Shown here piece after piece: positions 32,772-42,665 of a DNA stretch of 64,000 nucleotides. The DNA is from Jannaschia helgolandensis. Its GTDB lineage: Bacteria > Pseudomonadota > Alphaproteobacteria > Rhodobacterales > Rhodobacteraceae. Under the pieces are notes generated by a model. That model worked only from the letters and a program-made list of their open reading frames with translations. It was not told the origin of the DNA and did no database searches. Both the position numbers and the translations under genes were made by a program. The stretch lies in the NCBI RefSeq assembly GCF_900109285.1, contig NZ_FNZQ01000003.1, positions 248,001-312,000 on the forward strand. The letters are read 5' to 3'. How positions within the stretch are numbered: the stretch's first letter is position 1; every line of letters begins with the position of its first letter.

Positions 32772-34096
32772 GCCGATTGTTCCATGCCCAACGCGCCATG
32801 CGGCGCAAACGTCAGGCCGCGCTGCAGCGGGGGGTTGTCGCGATCCTTGACGTCGGCACCTACAAGACTGCCTGCCTCGTCTTGCGGTTCGAGGAAAACA
32901 CACCGCAAGGCGAAGGCGTCGGCCATATGGCGGGGCAGTCCAACTTCCGCGTGATCGGTGCGACGACCACCCGGTCGCGGGGCATCCGGCATGGCGAAGT
33001 CGACGCGATGCCCGAAACCGAACGCGCTATCCGGACCGCCGTGCAGGGCGCACAGAAGATGGCGAACGTCCGCGTCGATCATGTCATCGCCTGCTTTTCG
33101 GGGGGGCGTCCGACGTCCTGGCCGCTGGCGGGAGAGGTGATGCTCGAATCCGGTCCGTGCGGCGTGCACGACGTCGCCCGTGTCCTGTCATCCATCGACA
33201 CGCCTGACATCGGTCCGGGGCGTGAAGTGCTGCACGCGCAGCCGGTCAACTTCGGCATCGACCACCGCACCACCCTGCGCGACCCGCGCGGCCAGACCGG
33301 CGAAATGCTGCGCGCCGATATGCACCTGCTATCCGTCGATGCCCACGCGATCGAGAACCTGCTGACCTGCATCCATCGCTGCGATCTGGAACTGGCGGGG
33401 TTGGCGTCCGCGCCCTATGCCGCCGCAACCTCCGCGCTGGTCGAGGATGAGAAGGAACTGGGCGCGGCCTGCATCGACATGGGGGCTGGCACCACCGGCA
33501 TCTCGATCTTCATGCGCAAGCACATGGTCTTCGCAGACACGATCCCCTTTGGCGGGGCGAATGTGACGTCGGACATATCGCAAGGCCTGCGCATTCCCAC
33601 TGGCACCGCCGAAATGATCAAGACCCGCTATGGCGGTGTTGTCGCCACCGGCATGGACGACCGCGAATTGATCGCGCTGGAGGCGGACACCGGCGACTGG
33701 CACCACGACCGCCGCTCCGTCACCCGGACCGAGTTGATCGGCATCATCCGCCCGCGGGTCGAGGAAATTCTGGAAGACGCCCGTGCCCGTCTGGATGCCG
33801 CGGGTTTCGGCGATCTGCCGTCGCAGCGCATCGTGTTGACAGGCGGCGCGTCGCAAATTCCCGGTCTCGACGGATTGGCCGCGCGCATCCTTGGCAACCA
33901 GGTCCGGCTGGGCCGCCCCCTGAGGGTTCATGGCCTTCCCGAAGCGGCCAAGGGCCCGGCATTCGCGGCCTGCGTCGGCCTGTGTATGCAGGGTGCCGAG
34001 CCGCAGGACGAGTTCTGGGATTTCGACGCCACGTCCGAACGCACCTCGGGTCGGTCGTTGCGTCGCGCGGTCCGCTGGTTCAAGGACAATTGGTGA
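32768..34096 (+). CDS. ftsA: Cell division protein FtsA
   Basis: This 442-residue actin-like ATPase tethers FtsZ to the membrane. It shows the phosphate-1 loop AILDVGTYKTACLVLRF, the FtsA 1C domain with HVIACFSGGRPTSW, the phosphate-2 motif CIDMGAGTTGISIF and the adenosine motif IVLTGGASQIPGL. The C-terminal RRAVRWFKDNW fits the amphipathic membrane-targeting helix. It overlaps ftsQ by four bases; a 216-base gap separates it from ftsZ. Confidence 0.96.
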   Translation: MSRLFHAQRAMRRKRQAALQRGVVAILDVGTYKTACLVLRFEENTPQGEGVGHMAGQSNFRVIGATTTRSRGIRHGEVDAMPETERAIRTAVQGAQKMANVRVDHVIACFSGGRPTSWPLAGEVMLESGPCGVHDVARVLSSIDTPDIGPGREVLHAQPVNFGIDHRTTLRDPRGQTGEMLRADMHLLSVDAHAIENLLTCIHRCDLELAGLASAPYAAATSALVEDEKELGAACIDMGAGTTGISIFMRKHMVFADTIPFGGANVTSDISQGLRIPTGTAEMIKTRYGGVVATGMDDRELIALEADTGDWHHDRRSVTRTELIGIIRPRVEEILEDARARLDAAGFGDLPSQRIVLTGGASQIPGLDGLAARILGNQVRLGRPLRVHGLPEAAKGPAFAACVGLCMQGAEPQDEFWDFDATSERTSGRSLRRAVRWFKDNW

Positions 34097-34312
34097 GTCT
34101 TCCAGGCAACACTATTTCGACCGTTCCGCAGGGAAAACCGCACGGATGGAAGGGCAAAAAAGCCGCAATCAGCAGAAATTGCCCACCGATTTCTTTTTGG
34201 GGTGACGTCGGGGATCAGCTTCGCTAACTTGGGGCAAAAATAAGGCAACCGTCCAGAAAGACGGAACTCCAAATGGCCTGAGGCAGGGCCGGCAATACAG
34301 GCGGACAGAGCT
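34097..34312 (+). promoter_or_regulatory. ftsA-ftsZ intergenic region, likely ftsZ promoter/leader
   Basis: This 216-base gap is unusual inside an otherwise overlapping operon and implies separate ftsZ control. It contains a small stem (CCGTC 34249-34253 / GACGG 34260-34264) about 50 bases before ftsZ. I could not find a clear -35/-10 pair, a TTAA-N7-TTAA CtrA box or a GANTC methylation cluster by eye. Confidence 0.45.
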
Positions 34313-35896
34313 ATGACACTGAATCTCACAATGCCCGGCGGCCAGACCACGGAACACGATCTGCGCCCGCGCATCACCGTGTTCGGTGTTGGCGGGGCAG
34401 GCGGCAATGCCGTCAACAACATGATCCAGAAAGATCTGGAAGGCGTTGAATTCGTCGTCGCCAACACCGACGCGCAGGCGCTGCAACAGAATCACGCCCC
34501 GTCGCGGATCCAGCTTGGCGCCCGCGTCACCGAAGGTCTGGGTGCCGGTGCGCGCCCACAGGTCGGCGCGTCCGCCGCCGAAGAAACCATCGAGGAAATC
34601 GTCGACCGTCTGGCCGGCGCGCATATGTGCTTCATCACTGCCGGTATGGGCGGCGGCACCGGAACCGGAGCTGCCCCGATCATCGCGCAGGCCGCGCGTG
34701 AATTGGGCATCCTGACCGTCGGCGTCGTCACCAAGCCCTTCCAGTTCGAAGGCAGCAAGCGGATGCGTCAGGCCGAGGAGGGCGTCGAGGCCCTGCAGAA
34801 AGTCGTCGATACCCTTATCATCATTCCAAACCAGAACCTGTTCCGCCTTGCCAATGAGAAGACGACCTTCACCGAGGCGTTCTCGATGGCCGACGACGTG
34901 CTCTACCAGGGCGTCAAGGGTGTGACCGACCTGATGGTCCGTCCGGGCATGATCAACCTCGACTTCGCCGATGTCCGTTCGGTGATGGACGAGATGGGCA
35001 AGGCCATGATGGGCACCGGCGAGGCCGAGGGCGAAGATCGCGCCGTCGAAGCCGCCGAAAAGGCCATCGCCAACCCGCTGCTGGACGAGCTGTCGCTGTC
35101 GGGAGCCAAGGGTGTTCTGATCAACATCACCGGCGGTCACGACCTGACCCTGTTCGAAATGGACGAAGCCGCCAATCGTATCCGCAAGGAAGTGGACGAG
35201 GACGCGAATATCATCGTCGGTTCGACGCTTGACCCGGCCATGGAAGGTATCATGCGCGTGTCGGTCGTCGCCACGGGCATCGACGCATCATCGGCGATGG
35301 ACGCCACTCCGATGCCGCGCCGTCGCATGGCGACCGAACAGGGTTCTCCGGTCGAAGTTCCCGCCGCTGCGCCGCTTGCCGCCGCGGCTCCTGCGCCGCA
35401 GCCCGAGCCGGTTGCCAAGGCGCCCGCCGCCCCTTCGGAGCCGAATTTCTTCGACGCCATCGATCAGCACGAGGCTGAAGAAGCCGCGTCTGCCGACAGT
35501 TTCTTCGGTCATGGCGCCGCGCCTGATGATGACCTGCCGGCCCCGGCCTATACGCCTGCGCCCGCCGCGCCGGTCCATCACGCCGCCGAGCCCGAACAGG
35601 CCAGCTTCACCGCGCCGCGCCCGACCGGTGCCCCTTCGCCCGAAGCGATGGATCGCCTGCGCGCAGCCGTGCTGAACGGTGAACGCCGCTCAACCGCGCC
35701 TGCGCCCGCCACGCATGGCGATGCAGGTGCGCGTTTCGGCATCGGATCGCTGATCAACCGGATGACCGGCACCGCCGCCGATACTCCGGTCCAGCGCCCG
35801 GCCGCAGCCGCTCCGGCCCCTCAATCCCGGCCACAACCCGAGCCCGAGGACGAGCGTATCGAGATCCCGGCCTTCCTGCGTCGTCAGGCAAACTAG
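34313..35896 (+). CDS. ftsZ: Cell division GTPase FtsZ
   Basis: This 527-residue tubulin-like GTPase forms the cytokinetic ring. It has the N-terminal nucleotide loop [13 protein letters not shown] (25-37), tubulin signature GGGTGTG (113-119), the T7 loop NLDFADV and the ATGID segment near residue 323. After about residue 330 a long Ala/Pro-rich linker of about 180 residues leads to the C-terminal peptide [11 protein letters not shown], the FtsA-binding tail conserved in alphaproteobacteria. The long linker is normal for Rhodobacterales. A terminator follows at 35921. Confidence 0.98.
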   Translation: MTLNLTMPGGQTTEHDLRPRITVFGVGGAGGNAVNNMIQKDLEGVEFVVANTDAQALQQNHAPSRIQLGARVTEGLGAGARPQVGASAAEETIEEIVDRLAGAHMCFITAGMGGGTGTGAAPIIAQAARELGILTVGVVTKPFQFEGSKRMRQAEEGVEALQKVVDTLIIIPNQNLFRLANEKTTFTEAFSMADDVLYQGVKGVTDLMVRPGMINLDFADVRSVMDEMGKAMMGTGEAEGEDRAVEAAEKAIANPLLDELSLSGAKGVLINITGGHDLTLFEMDEAANRIRKEVDEDANIIVGSTLDPAMEGIMRVSVVATGIDASSAMDATPMPRRRMATEQGSPVEVPAAAPLAAAAPAPQPEPVAKAPAAPSEPNFFDAIDQHEAEEAASADSFFGHGAAPDDDLPAPAYTPAPAAPVHHAAEPEQASFTAPRPTGAPSPEAMDRLRAAVLNGERRSTAPAPATHGDAGARFGIGSLINRMTGTAADTPVQRPAAAAPAPQSRPQPEPEDERIEIPAFLRRQAN

Positions 35897-35920
35897 TCTC
35901 CTCCAAAGACCCAAGACCTG

Positions 35921-35950
35921 AAACGGCGGCCCCTCCGGGTCGCCGTTTTT
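35921..35950 (+). terminator. Rho-independent terminator after ftsZ
   Basis: AAACGGCG (35921-35928) pairs with CGCCGTTT (35941-35948) around a 12-base loop and is followed by further T residues. It starts 24 bases after the ftsZ stop and ends the division operon, leaving lpxC with its own promoter. Confidence 0.88.
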
Positions 35951-36019
35951 ACCTTGAATGCGGCATCTTTCAGGCAGTGGTCGATCACAAATCATCCGCA
36001 TCAGATGGCTGGAACCTGT

Positions 36020-36080
36020 ACTTTTGTTCCTTCAACTAACTGTATAAAAATATAATTTCAGGACGTAGGCAGTTTTTTGC
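36020..36080 (+). promoter_or_regulatory. AT-rich promoter region upstream of lpxC
   Basis: A strikingly AT-rich island in GC-rich surroundings contains TTGTTC (36024), TTCAAC (36031), TATAAA (36043-36048) and TATAAT (36051-36056), followed by GGCAGTTTTTTGCC, a small stem. Spacings of the hexamers are not ideal (TTGTTC to TATAAT is 21 bases). It is the best promoter candidate for lpxC, about 150 bases before its start. Confidence 0.45.
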
Positions 36081-36207
36081 CACTCTTGTTGCGGCCCTGT
36101 TTCACGCCGTAACCACCGTTGAATTGCCGGGACAGGCCTGTCTGCTTATCTCACCATTGAAGAAGTGTCCGTGAGTGGCGCGATCATTGAATGAAACGGG
36201 CAAGCAT

Positions 36208-37122
36208 ATGCAAACGACAATCAAAAGCATCGTCCGTTTTGCCGGAACCGGCCTGCACCAGGGCCGTCCCGCGCGCCTGTCGATTCATCCCGCTCCTGCC
36301 AATCACGGCATCTGGTTCCGCCGCACCGACATCGAAGGCAACGCGATGATCGCCGCGCGCCACGATGCGGTCGAGTTGTCGCCGCTCTGCACGTTGCTGG
36401 TGAACGAGGCGGGCGTCTCCGTCTCGACAGTCGAGCATGTGATGGCCGCATTGTCCGGCTGCGGCGTCCTGAACGCCATCCTTGAGATCGACGGCCCCGA
36501 GGTTCCGATCCTTGACGGGTCCGCCGCCGAATTCGTTCGCGCGATTCTCAAGACCGGCGTACGTCGTCTGGATGCACCCGTCCACGCCATCGAGATTCTG
36601 CGTCGCGTTCATGTTTCCGACGGGACTGCCAGCGCGACCCTGACACCGGCCGATGAACTCGAAATCGATTTCTCGATTGATTTCGTCGACGCCGCCATCG
36701 GCCAGCAGCACAAGGTTCTGCGTCTGTCGAACGGGACGTTCGTACGCGAGCTTTGTGACAGCCGCACATTTTGCAGCCAGTCGGACGTCGATGCGATGCG
36801 GGCCGCGGGCAAGGCTCTTGGCGGCAGCTTGTCGAACGCCGTGGTCGTCGATGGCGCACGCGTACTCAACCCCGAAGGCCTGCGTCATATTGACGAGGCC
36901 GTGCGCCACAAGATGCTGGATGCCTTGGGCGATCTTGCGCTGGCCGGTGCGCCCATCCTGGGTCGTTATACCGGCATTCGCGCGGGCCATGCAGTGACGA
37001 ACAAACTGCTTCGGGCCCTGTTCGCGGACCCTCTGGCCTATCGTATCCGCACGTTGTCGGCAACGGAATGCCGTCTTCTGCCGGGGGCCGGACTGGAGCG
37101 TGATGTGTTCTCGCACATCTGA
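36208..37122 (+). CDS. lpxC: UDP-3-O-acyl-N-acetylglucosamine deacetylase LpxC
   Basis: This 304-residue zinc enzyme performs the committed step of lipid A synthesis. Zinc ligands are H77 (STVEHVMAAL), H234 and D238 (HKMLDALGDL); H261 in the RAGHAVTNKL segment is the catalytic base. The SRTF motif is at 185-188 and the N-terminal FAGTGLHQG is typical. ATG 36208 is used; an ATG-less extension to 36175 lacks similarity. It has its own leader after the ftsZ terminator and precedes bamD by about 95 bases. Confidence 0.97.
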   Translation: MQTTIKSIVRFAGTGLHQGRPARLSIHPAPANHGIWFRRTDIEGNAMIAARHDAVELSPLCTLLVNEAGVSVSTVEHVMAALSGCGVLNAILEIDGPEVPILDGSAAEFVRAILKTGVRRLDAPVHAIEILRRVHVSDGTASATLTPADELEIDFSIDFVDAAIGQQHKVLRLSNGTFVRELCDSRTFCSQSDVDAMRAAGKALGGSLSNAVVVDGARVLNPEGLRHIDEAVRHKMLDALGDLALAGAPILGRYTGIRAGHAVTNKLLRALFADPLAYRIRTLSATECRLLPGAGLERDVFSHI

Positions 37123-37216
37123 CGTCTGTTTTCGCCGTTGCGGTGCTTCACAGGCCGGGGTCGCTGGACTATGGTGCGGCAAGGCCCTGAACGGGCATGG
37201 GCAGGGAATTGGACGC

Positions 37217-38059
37217 ATGACCGCACGGCATTTGCTTCGCATAGGGAAATCCTTGGCGACATTGACGCTTTTGGGATTTCTTGGGGCCTGTGGCGGGGCG
37301 AACGATACTCTGGTTCTCGAAGACACTGCCCCCGAGACAATATATCAGCGCGCTGAGCTCAAGCTTGCATCGGGTGATCCCGACGATGCCGCCGTTCTTT
37401 TCGCCGAGATCGAGCGGCTCTACCCCTATTCCGATTTCGCCAAGCGCGGCCTGATCATGCAGGCGTTTTCCTATTACAAGGACCGCGACTACGAGAATGC
37501 GCGCGCTGCCGCCCAGCGGTTCATCGATTTCTATCCGGCGGACGAAGATGCGGCCTATGCGCAATATCTTCTGGCGCTCAGCTACTATGACCAGATTGAT
37601 CAAGTCGGTCGCGACCAGGGCCTGACCTTCCAGGCGCTGCAATCGCTGCGCACCGTGATCGAGCAATATCCCGACAGCGAATATGCCCGTTCATCGATCC
37701 TCAAGTTCGATCTGGCTTTCGACCACCTGGCCGCGAAAGAGATGGAAATCGGGCGCTATTACCTCAAGCGTGGCCACTACCCTGCGGCGATCAACAGGTT
37801 TCGCACCGTGGTCGAAGAGTTTCAGACCACCACCCATACCCCCGAAGCACTGATGCGGCTGGTTGAAGCCTATCTTTCGCTGGGCTTGACCGACGAAGCA
37901 CAAACCGCCGCGGCGATACTTGGCTATAACTTCCAGTCCTCGCCGTTTTATGACGATGCCTACCGTCAGTTGACGGGCCGCGGTCTTGCGCCCGAAGCCA
38001 AGGGCACAAGCTGGCTGCGCGACATTTATCGTCGCACAGTTCAGGGCCGCTGGCTGTAA
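37217..38059 (+). CDS. bamD: Outer membrane assembly lipoprotein BamD
   Basis: This 280-residue lipoprotein has a signal peptide with lipobox LGAC and acylated Cys25. TPR-like repeats (e.g. TIYQRAELKLASGDPDDAAVLFAEIERLYPYSDFA) follow, as in BamD/YfiO. It is an essential part of the BAM complex that inserts beta-barrel proteins, including LptD of this window. ATG 37217 is chosen because it leads straight into the signal peptide. Proximity to lpxC and recN is the usual alphaproteobacterial order. Confidence 0.95.
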   Translation: MTARHLLRIGKSLATLTLLGFLGACGGANDTLVLEDTAPETIYQRAELKLASGDPDDAAVLFAEIERLYPYSDFAKRGLIMQAFSYYKDRDYENARAAAQRFIDFYPADEDAAYAQYLLALSYYDQIDQVGRDQGLTFQALQSLRTVIEQYPDSEYARSSILKFDLAFDHLAAKEMEIGRYYLKRGHYPAAINRFRTVVEEFQTTTHTPEALMRLVEAYLSLGLTDEAQTAAAILGYNFQSSPFYDDAYRQLTGRGLAPEAKGTSWLRDIYRRTVQGRWL

Positions 38060-38120
38060 CCTCGGATGCGCAACCTGCGCGCCACTGGTGGTTCGCTAAT
38101 TCTGCGCGCTAGATAGCCGG

Positions 38121-39773
38121 ATGCTCCGCACACTCGATATCCGCGATCTGCTTATCATCGACCACCTCGCGTTGGAATTTCACGCGGGGCTGAACGTGCT
38201 GACCGGCGAAACCGGTGCGGGCAAGTCGATTCTGCTCGATTCTCTCGGCTTCGTTCTGGGCTGGCGGGGGAGGGCCGAGCTGGTGCGACAGGGGGCCGAT
38301 CAGGGCGAGGTCTCCGCCAGTTTCGACCTGCCAGCCGGTCACGCCGCCCGCGCGGTTCTGGCCGATCATTCCATCCCTGCCGAGGATGGTGAATTGCTGC
38401 TGCGCCGTATCAATACGCGGGACGGACGCAAAACCGCCTGGGTCAACGGTATCCGCGTCACCGGCGAGGTGCTGCGCGCGTTGTCCGATACCCTGCTGGA
38501 ATTGCACGGCCAACATGACGATCGTGGGCTGCTGGACGTGCGCGGTCACCGCGCGCTGCTGGACGCATTCGCCGGGTCGGACCTGTCTCCGGTATCGCGC
38601 GCGTGGTCCAGCCTCAGCCTTGCCCGCCGGACGCTCAAACTGGCCGAAGCCCGCCGCGACGAGGCCCGCGCCGAGGAGGATTTCCTGCGCCATGCGGTCG
38701 CGGAATTCGATGCCCTGGATCCACAAGCCGGAGAGGAGGCCGACCTCGACGCCCGCCGCCGTCTGATGCAGGGCGCAGAGAAAATACGTGCCGACGTCGC
38801 CCGCGCCCTGCAGGCGATCGGGCCGCAGGGGGCCGAAGGTCAGATGATTGATGCAACCCGCTGGCTCGAGGGCGCGGCGGACAGGGCAGGTGACACGATC
38901 AACCCTGCCATCGACGCGCTGAACCGCGCCATGGTCGAGTTGTCCGACGTACAGGCCGGGGTCGAATCCTGCCTGGATGCGCTCAGCTTCAACCCGTATG
39001 AGCTGGAGGAGACGGAGGAGCGGCTGTTCGCCATCCGCGCGCTGGCCCGCAAGCACGGCCGGCAACCCGACGATTTGCCCGCATTTGCCGCCGAGTTGCG
39101 CGAAAGGCTGGCCCTGCTGGATGCATCCGAAGGTGCGCTGCCGAAATTGCAGGCCGAGGCGGACGCGGCGCAAAAGGCGTACGACACCGCCGCCGCCGCC
39201 CTCACCGCTACGCGCACAAAGGCGGCCAAATCGCTGGACCGCGCGATGGCAGAAGAGCTCGCCCCGCTCAAGATGGACCGTGCAACCTTCACGACGATCG
39301 TCACCCCCGCCACGCCCGGCCCCGACGGGGCCGACGGGGTCGCCTTCGAGGTTGCCACCAATCCCGGTGCGCCTTCCGGCCCGCTTAACAAGATCGCATC
39401 GGGCGGCGAACTCAGCCGCTTTTTGCTGGCCCTGAAGGTCTGCCTGACCGGCGGCGACCGCACCCTGACGCTGATTTTCGACGAGATCGACCGCGGCGTC
39501 GGAGGAGCCACAGCGGACGCGGTTGGCCGCCGCCTGAAGACGCTGGCCGACGGTGGTCAGGTCCTCGTCGTGACGCATTCTCCGCAGGTTGCCGCCTTCG
39601 GCGCGCATCACTGGCGGGTCGAGAAATCTATCGCCAAAGACATTACCACCTCGACCGTCGTCCCGGTTGCTGAAACCGACCGCGTCGACGAAATCGCCCG
39701 CATGCTGGCCGGTGACACGATTACAGACGCGGCCCGTGGCGCGGCGCAGGCTCTGTTGGATGCGGCTGCCTGA
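38121..39773 (+). CDS. recN: DNA repair protein RecN
   Basis: This 550-residue SMC-like ATPase acts in double-strand-break repair. N-terminal LRTLDIRDLLIIDHLALEFHAGLNVLTGETGAGKSILLDSL contains Walker A. The middle is a coiled-coil with a short zinc-less hinge, and the C-terminus has the signature region ASGGELSRFLLALK and Walker B LIFDEIDRGVGGATADAVG. Length is normal. The frame ends four bases from the convergent mgtE stop, so no terminator separates them. No LexA box was identified by eye upstream. Confidence 0.96.
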   Translation: MLRTLDIRDLLIIDHLALEFHAGLNVLTGETGAGKSILLDSLGFVLGWRGRAELVRQGADQGEVSASFDLPAGHAARAVLADHSIPAEDGELLLRRINTRDGRKTAWVNGIRVTGEVLRALSDTLLELHGQHDDRGLLDVRGHRALLDAFAGSDLSPVSRAWSSLSLARRTLKLAEARRDEARAEEDFLRHAVAEFDALDPQAGEEADLDARRRLMQGAEKIRADVARALQAIGPQGAEGQMIDATRWLEGAADRAGDTINPAIDALNRAMVELSDVQAGVESCLDALSFNPYELEETEERLFAIRALARKHGRQPDDLPAFAAELRERLALLDASEGALPKLQAEADAAQKAYDTAAAALTATRTKAAKSLDRAMAEELAPLKMDRATFTTIVTPATPGPDGADGVAFEVATNPGAPSGPLNKIASGGELSRFLLALKVCLTGGDRTLTLIFDEIDRGVGGATADAVGRRLKTLADGGQVLVVTHSPQVAAFGAHHWRVEKSIAKDITTSTVVPVAETDRVDEIARMLAGDTITDAARGAAQALLDAAA

Positions 39774-39777
39774 ACGC

Positions 39778-41166
39778 CTAGAGCAACCAGAGCGCCGCCA
39801 ACCCCAGAAACGCGAAAAACCCGACGATATCCGTCACTGTGGTCACGAAAGCGCCGGACGCCAGTGCCGGGTCGATTCCGACCTTTTCCAGCACGACCGG
39901 TATACCCACGCCCGCCAGCCCGGCAACGATCATGTTGATGACCATCGCCACCGCGATCACCGCCCCCAGCATCAGCGAGTCGAACCAGATAATGCCCACG
40001 ACGGACATGATCGCCGCGAAGGCCAGCCCGTTGATCGCGCCCGCCATCACTTCGCGCCGGATGATCCGCCAGACGTTCGCCCCGGTCAGGTCGCGCGTCG
40101 CAAGCGCGCGCACCGCCACGGTCAGCGATTGTGTGCCCGCATTGCCGCCCATCGACGCCACGATCGGCATGAGAACGGCCAGCGCGACGATCTGGGTCAG
40201 TACCGCCTCGAATTGCGAAATCACCATCGACGCCAGGATTGCCGTCACCAGGTTGACCGCCAGCCACGGAAACCGTCGCCGCACCACGCCCAGCGTCTTG
40301 TTGGACAGCGATTCTTCGGCGTCCACACCGGCCAGCCGCAGGATGTCCTCCTCGGCTTCCTCGTCCAGAATCCGGATCGCGTCGTCGATGGTGATGACCC
40401 CCAGAAGACGGTCGTCAGCATCCGTTACGGCGGCGGAAATCAGGTGATACTGATTAAAGGCATAGGCGACTTCGCTTTCCGGGTCGGTCACCTCGAAGGT
40501 GCGGAAGCTTTCCTCCTCGATGTCCGACAGCGGCACCTCGCGCGCCGTCGACAACAGCTTGCCCAGCGTCACATGCCCAACGGGGCGCATCCGCGGATCG
40601 ACCAGAATGACATGATAGAACTGCTCGGGCAGATCCTCGGCGGTTCGCAGATGGTCGATGGCCTGTCCGACGTTCCAGAACGAGGGCGCGACGACCACCT
40701 CGCGCTGCATCAGACGACCGGCGGAATATTCGGGGTAGGTCAGCGCCTGTTCGACCGCCACCCGGTCGATATCGGTCAGCGCACCAAGGATCGCGCCCGC
40801 CTGCGTCTGATCGTCCAGGTTCTCGATCAGGTCGACGACGTCGTCGGTGTCCAGCTCCCGGACCGCGTCGGCGACATCCTCGGCGGGCAGCGCTGCAAGG
40901 ATTTCCTCGCGCAGCGACTCGTCCAGTTCCGACAGGATTTCGCCGTCGATATTACCGGACCACAGCTCGATCAGGGTGGCGCGTTCCAGCTCGGTGATCT
41001 GTTCCAGAATGTCGGCGATATCGGCGCCGTGCAGCGGCTCCAGAAGGTCATCCAGCGCCATGGAATCGCGCTCGTCCAGCGCGGTGCGCACCAGTTTCAG
41101 GCGCGGTTGATCCAGCTCGATTTCATCGTCGATCTCATCATCGATCTGCAGGTCCGGCTCGGCCAT
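39778..41166 (-). CDS. mgtE: Magnesium transporter MgtE
   Basis: This 462-residue dimeric Mg2+ channel has an acidic N-terminal superhelical domain (about residues 30-130), two CBS domains (about 130-255) that sense Mg2+, and five C-terminal helices with the SMGGNAGTQSLTVAVRALA segment lining the pore. ATG 41166 follows GGGGAGA at about 7 bases; the longer frame to 41292 would run into the divergent guaD gene. It is divergent from guaD across 88 bases. Confidence 0.94.
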   Translation of the reverse strand: MAEPDLQIDDEIDDEIELDQPRLKLVRTALDERDSMALDDLLEPLHGADIADILEQITELERATLIELWSGNIDGEILSELDESLREEILAALPAEDVADAVRELDTDDVVDLIENLDDQTQAGAILGALTDIDRVAVEQALTYPEYSAGRLMQREVVVAPSFWNVGQAIDHLRTAEDLPEQFYHVILVDPRMRPVGHVTLGKLLSTAREVPLSDIEEESFRTFEVTDPESEVAYAFNQYHLISAAVTDADDRLLGVITIDDAIRILDEEAEEDILRLAGVDAEESLSNKTLGVVRRRFPWLAVNLVTAILASMVISQFEAVLTQIVALAVLMPIVASMGGNAGTQSLTVAVRALATRDLTGANVWRIIRREVMAGAINGLAFAAIMSVVGIIWFDSLMLGAVIAVAMVINMIVAGLAGVGIPVVLEKVGIDPALASGAFVTTVTDIVGFFAFLGLAALWLL

Positions 41167-41254
41167 GCGCTGTCTCCCCGTGCTGTTGCTGTGGGGATAG
41201 CGCGCCTGCAGAGTAAGGGGTAGCGGGGATTTTGCCGTGCAGGTAGGCAGGGGC

Positions 41255-42553
41255 ATGACATCTCTGATCCTCGGCCAGACGCTGGCCTTCACTGCAGATC
41301 CCTTTGCGACCGATCTAACCGATGCGGTTGTCCATCACAGGCATGGTGCCGTTGCGGTGGAGGATGGACGCATCGTGGCAACCGGCCCCGCAGACCGGTT
41401 GCGCGCCGACTATCCCGGTGCGAAGGTCACGGATCACGGTCAGAACCTGATCCTGCCGGGCTTCGTCGATGCCCATGTCCATTATCCGCAAACCGCGATC
41501 ATCGCTTCCTGGGGCAAGCGGCTGATCGACTGGCTCAACACCTATACCTTCCCCGAGGAGGCGCGGTTTGGCGACCCCGCCTATGCCGGTGAGATTGCCA
41601 ACCGCTACCTCGATCTGGCGCTCGCGCACGGCACGACATCCGCCTGCAGCTTCGCCACGATCCACCCCGCCAGCGTCGATGCAGTCTTCGAGGCCGCGGC
41701 CACACGCGATATGGCCATCTGGGCGGGCAAGACCTGCATGGATCGCAATGCCCCGGACACCCTGCGCGACACGGCGCAATCGGCCTATGACGACAGCGCC
41801 GCCTTGCTGTCGAAATGGCATGGGGCAGGGCGCGCACGTTATGTCATCACGCCGCGCTTTGCGCCGACGTCCACGCCCGACCAGCTCTCGGCATTGGGCG
41901 CGCTCTGGTCCGAAAACCCGGATTGCATGATGCAAACGCACCTGAGCGAACAGACCGATGAAATCGCCTGGGTCCGCGACCTGTTTCCCGACGCGCGCGA
42001 TTACCTCGATACCTACGAGACGCATGGTTTGCTGGGCGAACGCGGTCTCTACGGGCACTCCATCCACCTGACGGATCGCGAAAAAGATCGACTGTCCGAC
42101 GTCGGTGCCGCCGTAATCCACTGCCCGACGTCCAATACGTTCATCGGGTCGGGCCTGTTCGACATGGGGATGACGGCGCGGATGCGCGTCGGACTTGCCA
42201 CCGATACCGGCGGCGGCAGCAGCTTTTCGATGTTGCGCACCATGGCCGCCGCCTACGAAGTCGCGCAACTACGCGGCACCGCCCTGCACCCGGCACAGCT
42301 TCTGTATCTGGCGACCGAAGGGTCGGCGCGCGCCTTGATGGCCGATGACATCGGACGACTGACGCCCGGCGCGATGGCAGATCTTGTCGTCCTCGACCTG
42401 GCCTCGACCGACGCCATCGCACAACGACAGGCGCAGGCCGACGATCTCTGGGAAGCAGTGTTCCCGACCATCATGATGGGCGACGACCGTGCCGTCGCGC
42501 AGACCTATGTTGCGGGCAGACCGATGAAATCCGGTCTGTCACGGTCCGGCTAG
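41255..42553 (+). CDS. guaD: Guanine deaminase
   Basis: This 432-residue amidohydrolase converts guanine to xanthine. It has the metal motif FVDAHVHYPQT (H74, H76), the GTTSACSFATIHPASVDA region typical of guanine deaminase, QTHLSEQTDEIAWV, the HSIHLTDRE histidine and VGLATDTGGGSSFSM with the catalytic Asp. ATG 41255 has a TAGG site upstream; GTG 41237 is the alternative. Purine salvage context is extended by purB, which is convergent. Confidence 0.92.
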   Translation: MTSLILGQTLAFTADPFATDLTDAVVHHRHGAVAVEDGRIVATGPADRLRADYPGAKVTDHGQNLILPGFVDAHVHYPQTAIIASWGKRLIDWLNTYTFPEEARFGDPAYAGEIANRYLDLALAHGTTSACSFATIHPASVDAVFEAAATRDMAIWAGKTCMDRNAPDTLRDTAQSAYDDSAALLSKWHGAGRARYVITPRFAPTSTPDQLSALGALWSENPDCMMQTHLSEQTDEIAWVRDLFPDARDYLDTYETHGLLGERGLYGHSIHLTDREKDRLSDVGAAVIHCPTSNTFIGSGLFDMGMTARMRVGLATDTGGGSSFSMLRTMAAAYEVAQLRGTALHPAQLLYLATEGSARALMADDIGRLTPGAMADLVVLDLASTDAIAQRQAQADDLWEAVFPTIMMGDDRAVAQTYVAGRPMKSGLSRSG

Positions 42554-42665
42554 CCGGGGACGGACGGTTCGCCGCCCGCGCCCGCAACTTTCCAGGGGAT
42601 GAAGGACATGTCCAGTACCGAACAGCCTTCGTGAACCCAGCGTGGGAGCGCCCGAAAAAACCGAC

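Noticed and set aside
39589-41223. 544-codon plus-strand frame opposite mgtE
   Set aside because: It is His/Gln/Arg-rich shadow sequence opposite a good MgtE gene.
42554-42665. A hidden small gene or terminator between guaD and purB
   Set aside because: No stem with a T-run on either strand and no frame with a ribosome-binding site; left without a call.
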